DNA from: Chitinophaga sp.
Lineage (GTDB): Bacteria; Bacteroidota; Bacteroidia; Chitinophagales; Chitinophagaceae
DNA: 64,000 nucleotides
Reading direction: 5' to 3'
Assembly: GCF_017745275.1 (NCBI RefSeq)
Contig: NZ_JAGHZS010000001.1
Coordinates: 1-64,000 of the forward strand
The notes under the pieces: model-generated
Database searches by the model: none
The model's input: the letters and a program-made list of their open reading frames with translations, nothing else
Told to the model about the DNA's origin: nothing
Position numbers and translations under genes: made by a program
Shown here: piece after piece, positions 1-8,163 of the stretch
How the letters are laid out: every line of letters starts with the position of its first letter
How positions within the stretch are numbered: the stretch's first letter is position 1

Positions 1-14
1 CGCTCTGGTCATTC

Positions 15-58
15 GCTTTTATAGCTTTTTGCTTTCAGCTTTATGCTTTCGGCTTCTA
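15..58. repeat. Heptad-repeat palindrome, right half only (cut by window start)
   Basis: GC dinucleotides at 15, 24, 31, 38, 45 and 52 give spacings of 9-7-7-7-7, with the units reading GCTTTNN. This is the same spacing seen in the right arms of the copies near 9.6 kb and 47.2 kb, so this is probably the right arm of the same dispersed element with its left arm outside the window. It abuts the 3' end of the minus-strand nucleotidase gene. Seen directly: the period; inferred: the missing arm. Confidence 0.7.
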
Positions 59-751
59 CAATATTTCCCGCAGTTCCTTCAGATGTCCAATCACATAAGT
101 GGGCTGAAAATCCACTGGTGGCTTGGCAGGGTTAAAATACACCTGATCCATTCCTACTGTGTGCGCCCCTTTGATATCCAGCTCCATCGCATCTCCGATC
201 ATAATACTTTCTCCTGCATGTGTCCCGGCTTTGCCGAGGGCAAAGTCGAAAATTTCCCGGTAAGGCTTAAGACTACCGGCCAGTTCGGAGGTAATGATGT
301 GTGTAAAGAAGTGATCAATTCCTGCATTTTTCATTTTCAACAATTGGGTTTCTTCAAACCCATTGGTGATCATGTGCATGGGATATTCCTTTGCTGCCAG
401 GTATTCCAGCGTTTCTTTTGCTTCCGGAAATAATGCTTTTTTATACGGCAATATTTGCAGGAACTCTTCACTGATCTGTTGGGTCAGCTTTTCATCTCCA
501 ATCTTGAAATCCACCAGGGTAAGGCGAAAACGCTTGTCGCGCAATTCACGGCGGGTAATGAATCCTTTGCGGAAACGATCCCACAAACGCTCGTTGTGCT
601 CCACATAGGAAACGGAAAACGCCTCAAAAGATGGTATTCCTCTACGCTCTAAAGCATGGCTGTTGTACAGCTCCAGCAAGGTTTCCTGTTCGTTGGTTTC
701 AAAGTCCCAGAGGGTATGATCCAGGTCAAAGAAAAGATGTTTGTACCTCAT
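56..751 (-). CDS. yjjG: YjjG-type HAD-family noncanonical nucleotidase
   Basis: Predicted cytoplasmic HAD-superfamily phosphatase of 231 residues, the usual length of YjjG/YfnB nucleotidases, which dephosphorylate pyrimidine nucleoside monophosphates, including damaged ones, and so clean the nucleotide pool. HAD motif I is FFDLDHTLW with nucleophile Asp9 and acid Asp11; motif II is the ITNG segment near residue 135; motif III lysine lies in SLKP; motif IV is IGDAMELD. I use ATG at 751, not the upstream in-frame start at 769, because a Bacteroidota -7 element on this strand occupies 766-759 and would otherwise be translated. The gene runs into a heptad-repeat palindrome at its 3' end. The family call is firm; the exact substrate is inferred. 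Confidence 0.85.
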   Translation of the reverse strand: MRYKHLFFDLDHTLWDFETNEQETLLELYNSHALERRGIPSFEAFSVSYVEHNERLWDRFRKGFITRRELRDKRFRLTLVDFKIGDEKLTQQISEEFLQILPYKKALFPEAKETLEYLAAKEYPMHMITNGFEETQLLKMKNAGIDHFFTHIITSELAGSLKPYREIFDFALGKAGTHAGESIMIGDAMELDIKGAHTVGMDQVYFNPAKPPVDFQPTYVIGHLKELREIL

Positions 752-758
752 GACGCCG

Positions 759-766
759 CAAAGGTA
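759..766 (-). promoter_or_regulatory. -7 promoter element for the nucleotidase, near-leaderless
   Basis: On the minus strand the bases read TACCTTTG, an exact match to the Bacteroidota -7 consensus TAnnTTTG. Only 7 bases separate it from the ATG at 751, so transcription would begin within a few bases of the start codon. No clear TTG at the -33 position. Confidence 0.6.
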
Positions 767-847
767 CAAAATACCTCCCAGAAGGCAGGAAGCGCGGCCT
801 TATGTTAACAGTAAATTGCTTATTTTACTGCACTAATCAACGACACT

Positions 848-1549
848 ATGAATGCAGTAATTACAGGCGCCAGCAAAGGCATTGGAAAAGCCATTGCGGA
901 AAAACTGGCGCTGGAAGGCTTTAATGTGGCCATTTGTGCAAGAAATGCCGCCACCCTGGAAATGGCTAAAGCAGATATTCAACAGCAAAATCCGGCAGTA
1001 ACCGTGTTGGCGGAAGTGGTAGATATGGAAGATAAATCACAGGTACTGGCCTTCGCAGAAAAAATTAAATTCACGTTCCCTGCTGTAGATATCCTTGTAA
1101 ATAATGCCGGCATATTTGTGCCTGGTAGTCTCCATGAAGAAGCTGAAGGCCTGCTGGAAAAGTTGATGGCAGTGAATGTTTACAGCGCTTATCATCTCAC
1201 AAGATCCTTATTACCCGCTATGATCAGCGAACGCAAAGGTCATATCTTCAATATGTGCTCTACGGCCAGCTATGCCGCCTATCCTAACGGAGGCTCCTAT
1301 AGCATCACCAAATATGCCCTGCTGGGCTTTACCAAAAACCTGCGGAAAGAATTAATGCCACATAATATCCGGGTTACTGCGGTAAGTCCCGGTCCAACCC
1401 TTACCGCTTCCTGGGAAGGCTTTGATGCACCTCCTGACAGGCTCATGCCAGCGGAAGACATCGCCAGCGTGATCTGGTCTGCCTGGACCCTCGCCAAACA
1501 AACCGTTATCGAGGAAATTATGCTCAGACCTATGCTGGGCGATATTTAA
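848..1549 (+). CDS. Short-chain dehydrogenase/reductase (FabG-like)
   Basis: Classical SDR oxidoreductase of 233 residues, slightly shorter than the usual 245-250. The NAD(P)-binding TGASKGIG motif lies at residues 6-13, the structural NNAG at 85-88, and the catalytic triad is Ser138, Tyr151 and Lys155 in the YSITK motif. The CAR segment after the second strand (residues 30-32) leaves a basic Arg, which in this family often goes with NADP preference. Cytoplasmic, no signal peptide. It stands alone, divergent from the nucleotidase and about 150 bp before batD, so context gives no substrate. FabG itself is possible, but an isolated SDR of unknown substrate is the safer reading. Confidence 0.85.
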   Translation: MNAVITGASKGIGKAIAEKLALEGFNVAICARNAATLEMAKADIQQQNPAVTVLAEVVDMEDKSQVLAFAEKIKFTFPAVDILVNNAGIFVPGSLHEEAEGLLEKLMAVNVYSAYHLTRSLLPAMISERKGHIFNMCSTASYAAYPNGGSYSITKYALLGFTKNLRKELMPHNIRVTAVSPGPTLTASWEGFDAPPDRLMPAEDIASVIWSAWTLAKQTVIEEIMLRPMLGDI

Positions 1550-1687
1550 CACCTTCCTTATTTCGGAAATATGTTATTTAGAGATACACATTCAAGACAT
1601 ATTATCTAAATAACTAAATAAGAACATATTAAAATGTTTTAACTAACTTTTAACGGCGGCGTACAGCGCTTCAGGCGCGGCTTTGGT

Positions 1688-1695
1688 TAAATTTG
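1688..1695 (+). promoter_or_regulatory. -7 promoter element before batD
   Basis: The bases TAAATTTG match TAnnTTTG exactly and end 11 bases before ATG 1707. A TTG-initiated longer reading frame (from 1683) would run through this element, so it supports the ATG at 1707 as the start. No clear -33 TTG. Confidence 0.45.
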
Positions 1696-1706
1696 TTGAC
1701 ATAATT

Positions 1707-3650
1707 ATGATGTACAGATATAGCATAAGGAAGTGTATTTACTCCATTTTGTTTTGTTTAGGACTGGTTGCCTGCGCCTCCGCGCAAGAGTTCCGCTTTA
1801 CGACTACTGTGAGCAATAACACCGTGACGCAGGACGAACCTTTCCAGATCCAATTTATGCTGGAAAATGGGGTGAACGTTGCCAGCTTTACACCACCCAG
1901 CTTTAAAGACTTTGAAGTATTACAAGGTCCTTCGCAAATGCAGGGACAATCCATCTTCAATGGCAAACGTTCTGAATATATTGCATTAAGTTACCTGCTA
2001 CAACCCAAGCACGTGGGCAGCTTTACCATCGCCGGCGCACAGGCCCGCGTAAACGGTAACATCGTTAAATCAAACCCGGTTTTAATTGAAGTAAGAAAAG
2101 GCAATGCGCAGCCACAACAGCAGCAATCGCCTTCACCATCTGCCGGATTCCCGCCACACCGCGGACAAAGCGGTGGAGAAGACCTCCCGGAAGGCTTCCT
2201 GAAGAAAGGAGAAGATATCAATGAAAAACTGAAGAAAAATATTTTCCTGAAGGTAGATGTAGATAAAACCAATTTATACGAAGGCGAACAACTAACGGCC
2301 ACGTATAAACTGTATACCCGTCTCCCAACGAATTCAAGCGTTACAAAAGTTCCGGCATTCAAAGGCTTCTCCGCTAAAGATATTGAACTGCCGAACCCAC
2401 CACAGGCCACCGAAGAAAGGATCAACGGCATCCCATATAAGGTATTCACTATCCGCAAAACACTCCTGTTCCCACTACAGTCCGGAACCCTGGAGCTGGA
2501 CCCGGTGGAAGTAGATAACCAGGTACGACTCGTGAAACTGGTAAGCAAAAAAGGAGGTAATCGCCCAAAAGATCCGTTTGAAGATTTCTTCAATGACCCG
2601 GCTTTTAAAGATCCCTTCTTTGATGACTTCTTTAACCGTCCCGAAACAGAATACCAGGACGTTCCGTACAAAATACAGAGCGCCCCGATTAAAATAAACG
2701 TGAAACCCGTTCCTGTTGAAGATCGCCCGGTGAGCTACAATGGCGCCGTTGGTAAATTCAACATGACCGCCGTTATCGATAAAAACAAATTAACAACTGA
2801 CGATGCACTGACCCTTAAAGTTACCGTCAGTGGCCAGGGTAACGTAAACCTGCTCAACTCTCCTAAAATAGAGGTGCCTACCGGCTTCGACAAATACGAT
2901 CCTAAAGTAACAGACAATATAGAAAAGAACAGCAACCCACTCTCCGGCAGCCGTACTTTCGAATATGTACTGATGCCGCAGGAAGCGGGTGATCATACTA
3001 TTCCGGCAGTGGAATTCTCTTACTTCGATCCGGTAGCCAACAGCTATAAAACACTGCGCTCCCAACCATTCCCGGTACACATCGAGCAAGGCAAACATAT
3101 TAAACAGGATAAACAGGACTTCAGCGCCGGCAAAAATGAACTGGTGAGAAACAGTACGGGTATACCCGATTGGACCCGGAATCATAGCTGGTTCCTGCTC
3201 AGCCCATGGTTCTACATCTTACTGTTGCTGCCAGTACTGATTGCTGCAGGCCTTATCTTCTACAAACGCAGAAAAGATTACAATACCACCAATGCTGCCA
3301 TGCTGAAGCATCGCTACGCCAACAAAGTAGCACTGAAAAGACTTGAACTGGCTGCCCGTTACCTGAAAGAAGGAAAGGATAAAGCATTTTACGAAGAAAC
3401 CTCCCGCGCCGTTTGGGGATACCTCAGTTCCAAACTGAAAATACCCATGGCCGATCTGAGTAAACAACTGGTACAGGATAAATTGAGCGCCCGCAGCATT
3501 AACGGTAGCAATACCCACGACCTGTTTAACCTGATAGATAACTGTGAAGTGGCCCTTTATGCGCCAGGGCAGGACAATCGCAAAATGCAGGGTACCTACG
3601 AACAGGCGGTGACCATTATCACTAACCTGGAAGGAGCATTGAAGAATTAA
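1707..3650 (+). CDS. batD: BatD family protein
   Basis: Predicted inner-membrane-anchored periplasmic protein of 647 residues in the BatD family, part of the Bacteroides aerotolerance (Bat) system in which MoxR-BatA/B/C/D/E are thought to form a membrane complex protecting against oxidative or envelope stress. It has a signal peptide ending near CASA-QEF, repeated Ig-like beta-rich segments, a low-complexity Gln/Pro stretch around residues 140-165, an acidic Phe-rich segment with repeated DPF motifs, a C-terminal transmembrane helix (WFLLSPWFYILLLLPVL) and a cytosolic alpha-helical tail. The next gene, 20 bp on, is BatE-like, so the two form an operon. The usual upstream partners moxR, batA, batB and batC are absent here. 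Start chosen at ATG 1707 (1710 is also possible). Confidence 0.85.
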   Translation: MMYRYSIRKCIYSILFCLGLVACASAQEFRFTTTVSNNTVTQDEPFQIQFMLENGVNVASFTPPSFKDFEVLQGPSQMQGQSIFNGKRSEYIALSYLLQPKHVGSFTIAGAQARVNGNIVKSNPVLIEVRKGNAQPQQQQSPSPSAGFPPHRGQSGGEDLPEGFLKKGEDINEKLKKNIFLKVDVDKTNLYEGEQLTATYKLYTRLPTNSSVTKVPAFKGFSAKDIELPNPPQATEERINGIPYKVFTIRKTLLFPLQSGTLELDPVEVDNQVRLVKLVSKKGGNRPKDPFEDFFNDPAFKDPFFDDFFNRPETEYQDVPYKIQSAPIKINVKPVPVEDRPVSYNGAVGKFNMTAVIDKNKLTTDDALTLKVTVSGQGNVNLLNSPKIEVPTGFDKYDPKVTDNIEKNSNPLSGSRTFEYVLMPQEAGDHTIPAVEFSYFDPVANSYKTLRSQPFPVHIEQGKHIKQDKQDFSAGKNELVRNSTGIPDWTRNHSWFLLSPWFYILLLLPVLIAAGLIFYKRRKDYNTTNAAMLKHRYANKVALKRLELAARYLKEGKDKAFYEETSRAVWGYLSSKLKIPMADLSKQLVQDKLSARSINGSNTHDLFNLIDNCEVALYAPGQDNRKMQGTYEQAVTIITNLEGALKN

Positions 3651-3670
3651 CTACTTAATGAAAGGCGAAA

Positions 3671-4453
3671 ATGCGGAACTACCCACATACTAAATCATTC
3701 TTTTTAGCAATAGCCTGGCTGCTGACAGCCATCGTTAGCCAGGCACAAACAACTCAAAGCAGCCCGCAGCAACGCTTTGAGCAGGCCAACCAGCTTTTCA
3801 GTCAAAGCAAGTATACCGAAGCTGCCAAAACCTATCAACAGTTGCTGGATGAAGGACATACTCAAAAAGAGCTGTACTTCAATGCCGGCAATGCCTGGTA
3901 CAAAGCAGGCAAAAACGGGCAGGCGATATATAACTATGAAAAAGCATTGCAGTTGTCGCCCAACGATGCAGCTGTAAAACATAATCTCGCTATTGCCAAC
4001 CAGAAAGTAAATGGCTTTGTAGAAGAATTGCCGTTGGTATTTTTCCAACAGTGGTGGCTACAGTTACAACATCTTCATAAAGCCAATGGATGGGCAATAG
4101 GCACGGTGCTGTTCTGGTGGTTGCTGATAGCTGGTATCTTACTCAATACTTATGTTCCCGGGTGGAAAAATAAATTCCTGCGCTGGGGCAACTATGCGCT
4201 GGGCGCTTTATTTGCGCTGTATCTGCTCATGGCTGTTGATACTTATCTTACCTCCAACAATCATCAATCTGGTATTGTGATGAACAGCAATATCAAGGCA
4301 AAAACATCCCCTGATGAAAACAGTCGTGATGCGTTTGAAGTAGGAGAGGGCATGAAAGTACATATTACCGATGCCACCGCAGATTTCTGTAAAATAGAGC
4401 TGGCAGACGGCAAAAACGGATGGATCAGTTGCGCTTATATCAAGCGTTTATAA
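3671..4453 (+). CDS. batE: BatE-like TPR and SH3 membrane protein
   Basis: 260-residue protein with BatE architecture: an N-terminal signal peptide (cleavage near SQAQ), two to three TPR helices (residues about 33-115, with YFNAGNAWYKAGKNGQAIYN typical of TPR), two central transmembrane helices (about 137-158 and 175-192), and a bacterial SH3-like domain at the C terminus containing the GWISCAYI ending typical of SH3b repeats. It probably works with BatD in the envelope: TPR and SH3 parts would recruit partners. It follows batD by 20 bp. Its last 6 bases overlap the 3' end of the oppositely oriented LytTR regulator gene (4448-4453). Confidence 0.8.
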   Translation: MRNYPHTKSFFLAIAWLLTAIVSQAQTTQSSPQQRFEQANQLFSQSKYTEAAKTYQQLLDEGHTQKELYFNAGNAWYKAGKNGQAIYNYEKALQLSPNDAAVKHNLAIANQKVNGFVEELPLVFFQQWWLQLQHLHKANGWAIGTVLFWWLLIAGILLNTYVPGWKNKFLRWGNYALGALFALYLLMAVDTYLTSNNHQSGIVMNSNIKAKTSPDENSRDAFEVGEGMKVHITDATADFCKIELADGKNGWISCAYIKRL

Positions 4454-5194
4454 CCGTTCTATACGCAGGAGGAAGTCGTGTTTCTTTTCGCGGGCGACCG
4501 GAATGCTAAAACCATCGCACATAATTATTTCGCCGCCATCTCCTTTAATATACTTATCCATAAAGGACAGGTTTACCAGGAAGCTGCTATGCACCCTGAA
4601 AAAGCCTTTATCAGACAGCCATTCCTCCATTTCAGGGAGGGTGCGGCATACCATCACAGACATATCTGGGTTCTGTAAATGCAGCCGGGTTTGGCTACCG
4701 GCAGATTTGCAATAAATAATATTCCGGGCAGATACCATACGCAGTCCATCGAGGGTTGGCAGGGCCAGTCTTTCCTGCTGATGCAACTGCTCCTGCAGGA
4801 ACTGCAGCAATGCCGCCACCTTTTCCCGGCTACCGGCACGGGCTTGCTGGCCGGCTTTCTCCACGGCCTGTTTCAGCTCTGTAATGTCAATGGGTTTAAG
4901 AAGATAATCCAATGCGCTGTGGTGAATGGCTTGCAGGGCGTACTGGTCGTAAGCAGTAATAAAAATCACGATAAAGTCGTGATGACTGCAGGATTCCAGT
5001 ACTTCGAATCCGTCCATACCGGGCATTTCCACGTCGAGGAAAATCAGCTGAGGGCGTAGTTCATTAATAGCGGAAACGGCAGAAACACCGTTATTACAAA
5101 CTGCCAGGACTTGCACGTGCGGGCAATATCTCTCCAGCATCATTTGCAATGCATCCCGACTATGTTTTTCGTCGTCCACGATAATGGTACGCAT
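4448..5194 (-). CDS. LytTR-family response regulator
   Basis: 248-residue cytoplasmic DNA-binding response regulator of the LytR/AlgR class. Receiver domain residues 1-120: acidic pocket Asp7/Asp8, phosphoacceptor Asp54 in FLDVEMPGMDG, conserved Thr in FITAYD and Lys in LLKPID. A Gln-rich linker leads to a LytTR domain (about 142-245) with the typical FFRVHSSFLVN segment. The LytS-type kinase gene lies 124 bp upstream on the same strand and is the likely partner, but that kinase has a damaged ATP site (see its entry), so phosphorylation may come from elsewhere. 3' end overlaps batE by 6 bp. Targets unknown. Confidence 0.9.
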   Translation of the reverse strand: MRTIIVDDEKHSRDALQMMLERYCPHVQVLAVCNNGVSAVSAINELRPQLIFLDVEMPGMDGFEVLESCSHHDFIVIFITAYDQYALQAIHHSALDYLLKPIDITELKQAVEKAGQQARAGSREKVAALLQFLQEQLHQQERLALPTLDGLRMVSARNIIYCKSAGSQTRLHLQNPDMSVMVCRTLPEMEEWLSDKGFFRVHSSFLVNLSFMDKYIKGDGGEIIMCDGFSIPVAREKKHDFLLRIERL

Positions 5195-5318
5195 TTGAGT
5201 CAGATTATATGAGTGTTCCCGGTATTACAGATTGTAGGTATCTGCCAGTATGGTCGTTTTATTCAAAAAAAATCCATGTAGAAATTAAGCAATTACCTGC
5301 ATATTACCAATTAAAGAC

Positions 5319-6128
5319 TCAGCCCGCCAGGGATTGACGGGTGCCAACGTGTTGCATGCTGATAATGAGGCGGTTACCGGTAGGGCGCTGTTCGGCGTTA
5401 TATACCTGTAAGGCTTTTATGCTGGCCTGCATATGGTATTTTTCGCTCATCATGTATAATCGTTCCGCGGCAATGTCAATCCCGGAGGCTTGCCGCTCGC
5501 CGGTGCTGTCCAGTACTTCTGTGATCAGGATACCATTGTCTTCCAACTGGATAAACAGCCGGTCTTTTTCTTTGCAGATGGTAATCACCAGTTCTCCGCC
5601 GGTTTTTTCGGGCCGTAGCAGAATACGGTGCCAGATAGCATATTGCACATATGGCTGGATGATCAGGGGAGGGATGAGCGTGAATTGTTTGTTGACCTCT
5701 GGTTGTACATTCAATTGGTATTTGAATTGTTCATCGAAGCGCAACTGTTCCAGCTGTATATACAATTCAAGGGCATCCAGCTCATCCTGCAGGGATATCC
5801 ATTCTTTATTGAAATTGCCGATCATCAGCCGCATCAGGCGGGAAAACCGGGTCAGATACAGGGAGGCCATATCTGTACTGGTAGTAAGAATATAATGATG
5901 AATAGCGTTGAGGCTATTGAATATAAAATGCGGGTCCATTTGCGCCTGGAAGGCATGTAGTTCCAGGTTGATCAGTGCATGGTGTTTGGTTATTTCTTTC
6001 GCTGAGGCTCTCCTGATTTTTCTTTCCCGGAGGATAAAAAAGACGATTAGGGTAACGAGACTTAACAAAAAAAACAGCCAGAACGGCCACTCCGCCGCAA
6101 AGACTATTTCTAAGTAGTAATGTGCCAC
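5319..6128 (-). CDS. LytS-type sensor kinase with degenerate ATP-binding site
   Basis: 269-residue membrane protein: one N-terminal transmembrane helix (about 14-33), a short helical linker, the His_kinase domain with QMDPHFIFNSLN (phosphoacceptor His67), and a C-terminal HATPase-like domain. The ATP site departs from the family: the N-box VEN triad is VQY at 161-163, so the Mg/ATP-contacting Asn is Tyr; the G1 box DNGxG is DNGIL at 197-201; the G2 region reads GIDIAAERL instead of GIGLxNxxxRL. It is probably a pseudokinase or a partner that must be phosphorylated by another kinase. Start is GTG 6128: an in-frame stop sits two codons upstream and no internal Met precedes the His box. No extracytoplasmic sensor domain. 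Followed by the LytTR regulator. Confidence 0.8.
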   Translation of the reverse strand: MAHYYLEIVFAAEWPFWLFFLLSLVTLIVFFILRERKIRRASAKEITKHHALINLELHAFQAQMDPHFIFNSLNAIHHYILTTSTDMASLYLTRFSRLMRLMIGNFNKEWISLQDELDALELYIQLEQLRFDEQFKYQLNVQPEVNKQFTLIPPLIIQPYVQYAIWHRILLRPEKTGGELVITICKEKDRLFIQLEDNGILITEVLDSTGERQASGIDIAAERLYMMSEKYHMQASIKALQVYNAEQRPTGNRLIISMQHVGTRQSLAG

Positions 6129-6266
6129 GTTTTAGGTTTACCGGAAGATTATCTTCTCATATAAGCGAAATAAATATCGGCTAATTAATCTCCGTAAGAA
6201 AGGGGGATTTACTACGAGGTAGAAATTTAAAGGAAAACGGGGAGAATGGGGTGAAAAGTGGCGGAA

Positions 6267-6376
6267 TAGCTTTTAGCTGTTAGGCATTAGCTTTTAGTAA
6301 ATTTTGCAGCTATCATGATAGGTTTGTTATTCGCTGCATTTACCAAAAGCTAACTGCTAAAAGCTCTTTTTATGCT
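6267..6376. repeat. Heptad-repeat palindrome
   Basis: Left arm has units AGCTTTT, AGCTGTT, AGGCATT, AGCTTTT in register (period 7); right arm has the complementary AAAAGCT and ACTGCTA units. The core is AAATTTTGCAGC on the left and GCTGCATTTA on the right, close to the core of the copy at 53.7 kb. It fills the gap between the LytS-type kinase gene and the stop codon of the OmpR-type regulator, whose final GCA TAA lies in the right arm. Confidence 0.8.
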
Positions 6377-7080
6377 TCTGTAAATTTATATCCAACACCT
6401 CTTACTGAGTGGAAGTAGCGGGAGTTACGGCTGTCTTCTTCGAAGTATTTCCGGAAGTTGAGAATAAAGTTATCGATGGTACGTGTGGTAGGGTATACGT
6501 TGTAGCCCCAAACCACCTGCAGTATCTTTTCACGGGTAACTACTTCTCCTTTGTTTTCGATCAGCAATTTCAACAACATGGCTTCTTTCTTACTCAGCTC
6601 ATAGTGCTTGCCGTCTTTACCTACGCATTCCTGTGCGGCAAAGTCGATCATATTATCTCCGAAGCGGTATACATTGGGAACGCTGTCTTTATCCTGGATC
6701 TTCTTATTTTTTACAATGAGTTTTTCCACGCGCAGCAGCAGTTCTTCCAGGTTAAACGGCTTGGTCATATAGTCGTCGCCACCTTTTTTGAGTCCAAGTA
6801 CCCGGTCGGCGCTACTATTTTTAGCGCTGAGGAACAGGATGGGTATTTCGTTATTTTGGATGCGGATATTTTCGCATACCGCGATGCCATCCATCTCCGG
6901 CAACATAATATCCAGTATAATGAGATCGAAATATTCGTTTTTAACTGCTTTCAGCGCAGCTGTGCCGTTGTCGACTGCTGTTACCTCATATCCTTCCAGC
7001 TCCAGGTTCAGCTTCAGCGCTTCCTGAAGATTTTCTTCATCCTCCACCAGCAGTATTGATGCCTTTGTCGCTTCCTTCAT
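6370..7080 (-). CDS. OmpR/PhoB-family response regulator
   Basis: 236-residue DNA-binding response regulator. Receiver domain: acidic pocket Glu13/Asp14, phosphoacceptor Asp57 (LDIMLPEMDG), switch residues in FLSAK and Lys107 in TKPF. C-terminal winged helix from about 140 to 234, with TRTIDNFILNFRKYFE as recognition region and the closing RGVGYKF typical of the family. It lies 63 bp downstream of a full histidine kinase on the same strand, so the pair is a two-component system, apparently co-transcribed with gldH and perhaps yicC. Its last codons and TAA overlap a heptad-repeat palindrome. The genes it controls cannot be told from the sequence. Confidence 0.92.
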   Translation of the reverse strand: MKEATKASILLVEDEENLQEALKLNLELEGYEVTAVDNGTAALKAVKNEYFDLIILDIMLPEMDGIAVCENIRIQNNEIPILFLSAKNSSADRVLGLKKGGDDYMTKPFNLEELLLRVEKLIVKNKKIQDKDSVPNVYRFGDNMIDFAAQECVGKDGKHYELSKKEAMLLKLLIENKGEVVTREKILQVVWGYNVYPTTRTIDNFILNFRKYFEEDSRNSRYFHSVRGVGYKFTEA

Positions 7081-7143
7081 GTGTTATTGTTTGATGTTAC
7101 ATCGAATCCGGATTCTCTGGTATTCCTCAATTCGTTATCTAAT

Positions 7144-8163
7144 TTACGCCGTTTGCACGGAATATTCAGGCAAGGTTATTTCAAAGCAGCTACCGGCAGG
7201 TGTATTATCCTTCACGATGATATTGCCACCATGTTGTTCCACTATTTTGGCGGTGAGGAACAGGCCCAGGCCAGATCCTTTGGCTTTGCGGGTGTTTTCA
7301 TTTCCTACCCGGTAAAATTTCAGGAAGATTCTTGCTTTTTCTTCCTCCGGTATCCCCGGTCCTTCATCGATTACCTGCAACTTTAGGTTTCCGCCGCTTT
7401 CAAAGAGTTTTACAATGATGGTGGTATTCTTAGGTGCATACTTCGCGGCATTTTCCACCAGGTTACTCAGTATAATCTGCAACGTTAGTTTGTCGCCCTC
7501 AAGCCATACATCTGGTAAAATCTGGGCTTGTATCTGGTGGGTACCAATACGGCCGTCCAGGTCTTTGATGCTGTTGGTTACCAGTGCTGAAAAGTCGAGT
7601 GGTTCTTTATACAGCTGATACTTATGTGTTTCCAGTTGCGCTGCCAGCAGAATATTATTACAGAGCTGATCCAGGCGATTGGTTTCACGAATGGTATTAT
7701 TAATGAGCTTCAACTGCTTTTCCTCATCCAGCCGGTGTTTCCGGATGGTTTCAAGATTGAGCTTAGCGGCGGCAATGGGTGATTTCAGTTCATGCGTTAC
7801 TGCCATCATAAAGTTTTGCTGCTGCCGGCTGAGCTTCATATATTTCCACACGGCCCTATATACAAAGAGTGCGCCGAGTAAAATGATACCCAGGAAGATA
7901 ACGCCTTCGCCCAGGTATTTGAAAGAGCGCATGTGCTCTTCCTTGTTAATCCGCTGTAGTTCCAGCTGATGTTCAACAGGCTGGGCTAGACTATCTACCC
8001 GTAAATAAAGATTTTTTCGTTCAAAGCCGCTGATCTGTTCACTTTGCCTGAACAGCAGAATGCCCCACCATACCAGGGCAGCGATGGTATATGCCAGTAC
8101 TAAAAAATAAACGAGGGAAACAGATTTGCCCTCCTGCATTTTATGGAAAATCTTCTTCATCAT
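7144..8163 (-). CDS. Membrane sensor histidine kinase
   Basis: 339-residue kinase with two transmembrane helices (about 17-38 and 85-103) enclosing a short periplasmic segment of about 45 residues, then a HisKA dimerisation domain with phosphoacceptor His124 in THELKSPIA and an intact HATPase domain: N-box NLVENAAKYA, G1 DEGPGIP, G2 GSGLGLFL. With so small a periplasmic part it probably senses membrane state or a partner protein rather than binding a large ligand. The start codon overlaps the gldH stop by 4 bp (ATGA), showing translational coupling, and the OmpR-type regulator follows. Kinase call is firm; the signal is unknown. Confidence 0.92.
   Translation of the reverse strand: MMKKIFHKMQEGKSVSLVYFLVLAYTIAALVWWGILLFRQSEQISGFERKNLYLRVDSLAQPVEHQLELQRINKEEHMRSFKYLGEGVIFLGIILLGALFVYRAVWKYMKLSRQQQNFMMAVTHELKSPIAAAKLNLETIRKHRLDEEKQLKLINNTIRETNRLDQLCNNILLAAQLETHKYQLYKEPLDFSALVTNSIKDLDGRIGTHQIQAQILPDVWLEGDKLTLQIILSNLVENAAKYAPKNTTIIVKLFESGGNLKLQVIDEGPGIPEEEKARIFLKFYRVGNENTRKAKGSGLGLFLTAKIVEQHGGNIIVKDNTPAGSCFEITLPEYSVQTA

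Noticed and set aside
1991-2671. A 226-codon minus-strand frame antisense to batD
   Set aside because: Ser- and Cys-rich translation without domains, wholly inside batD; a by-product of batD codon use.
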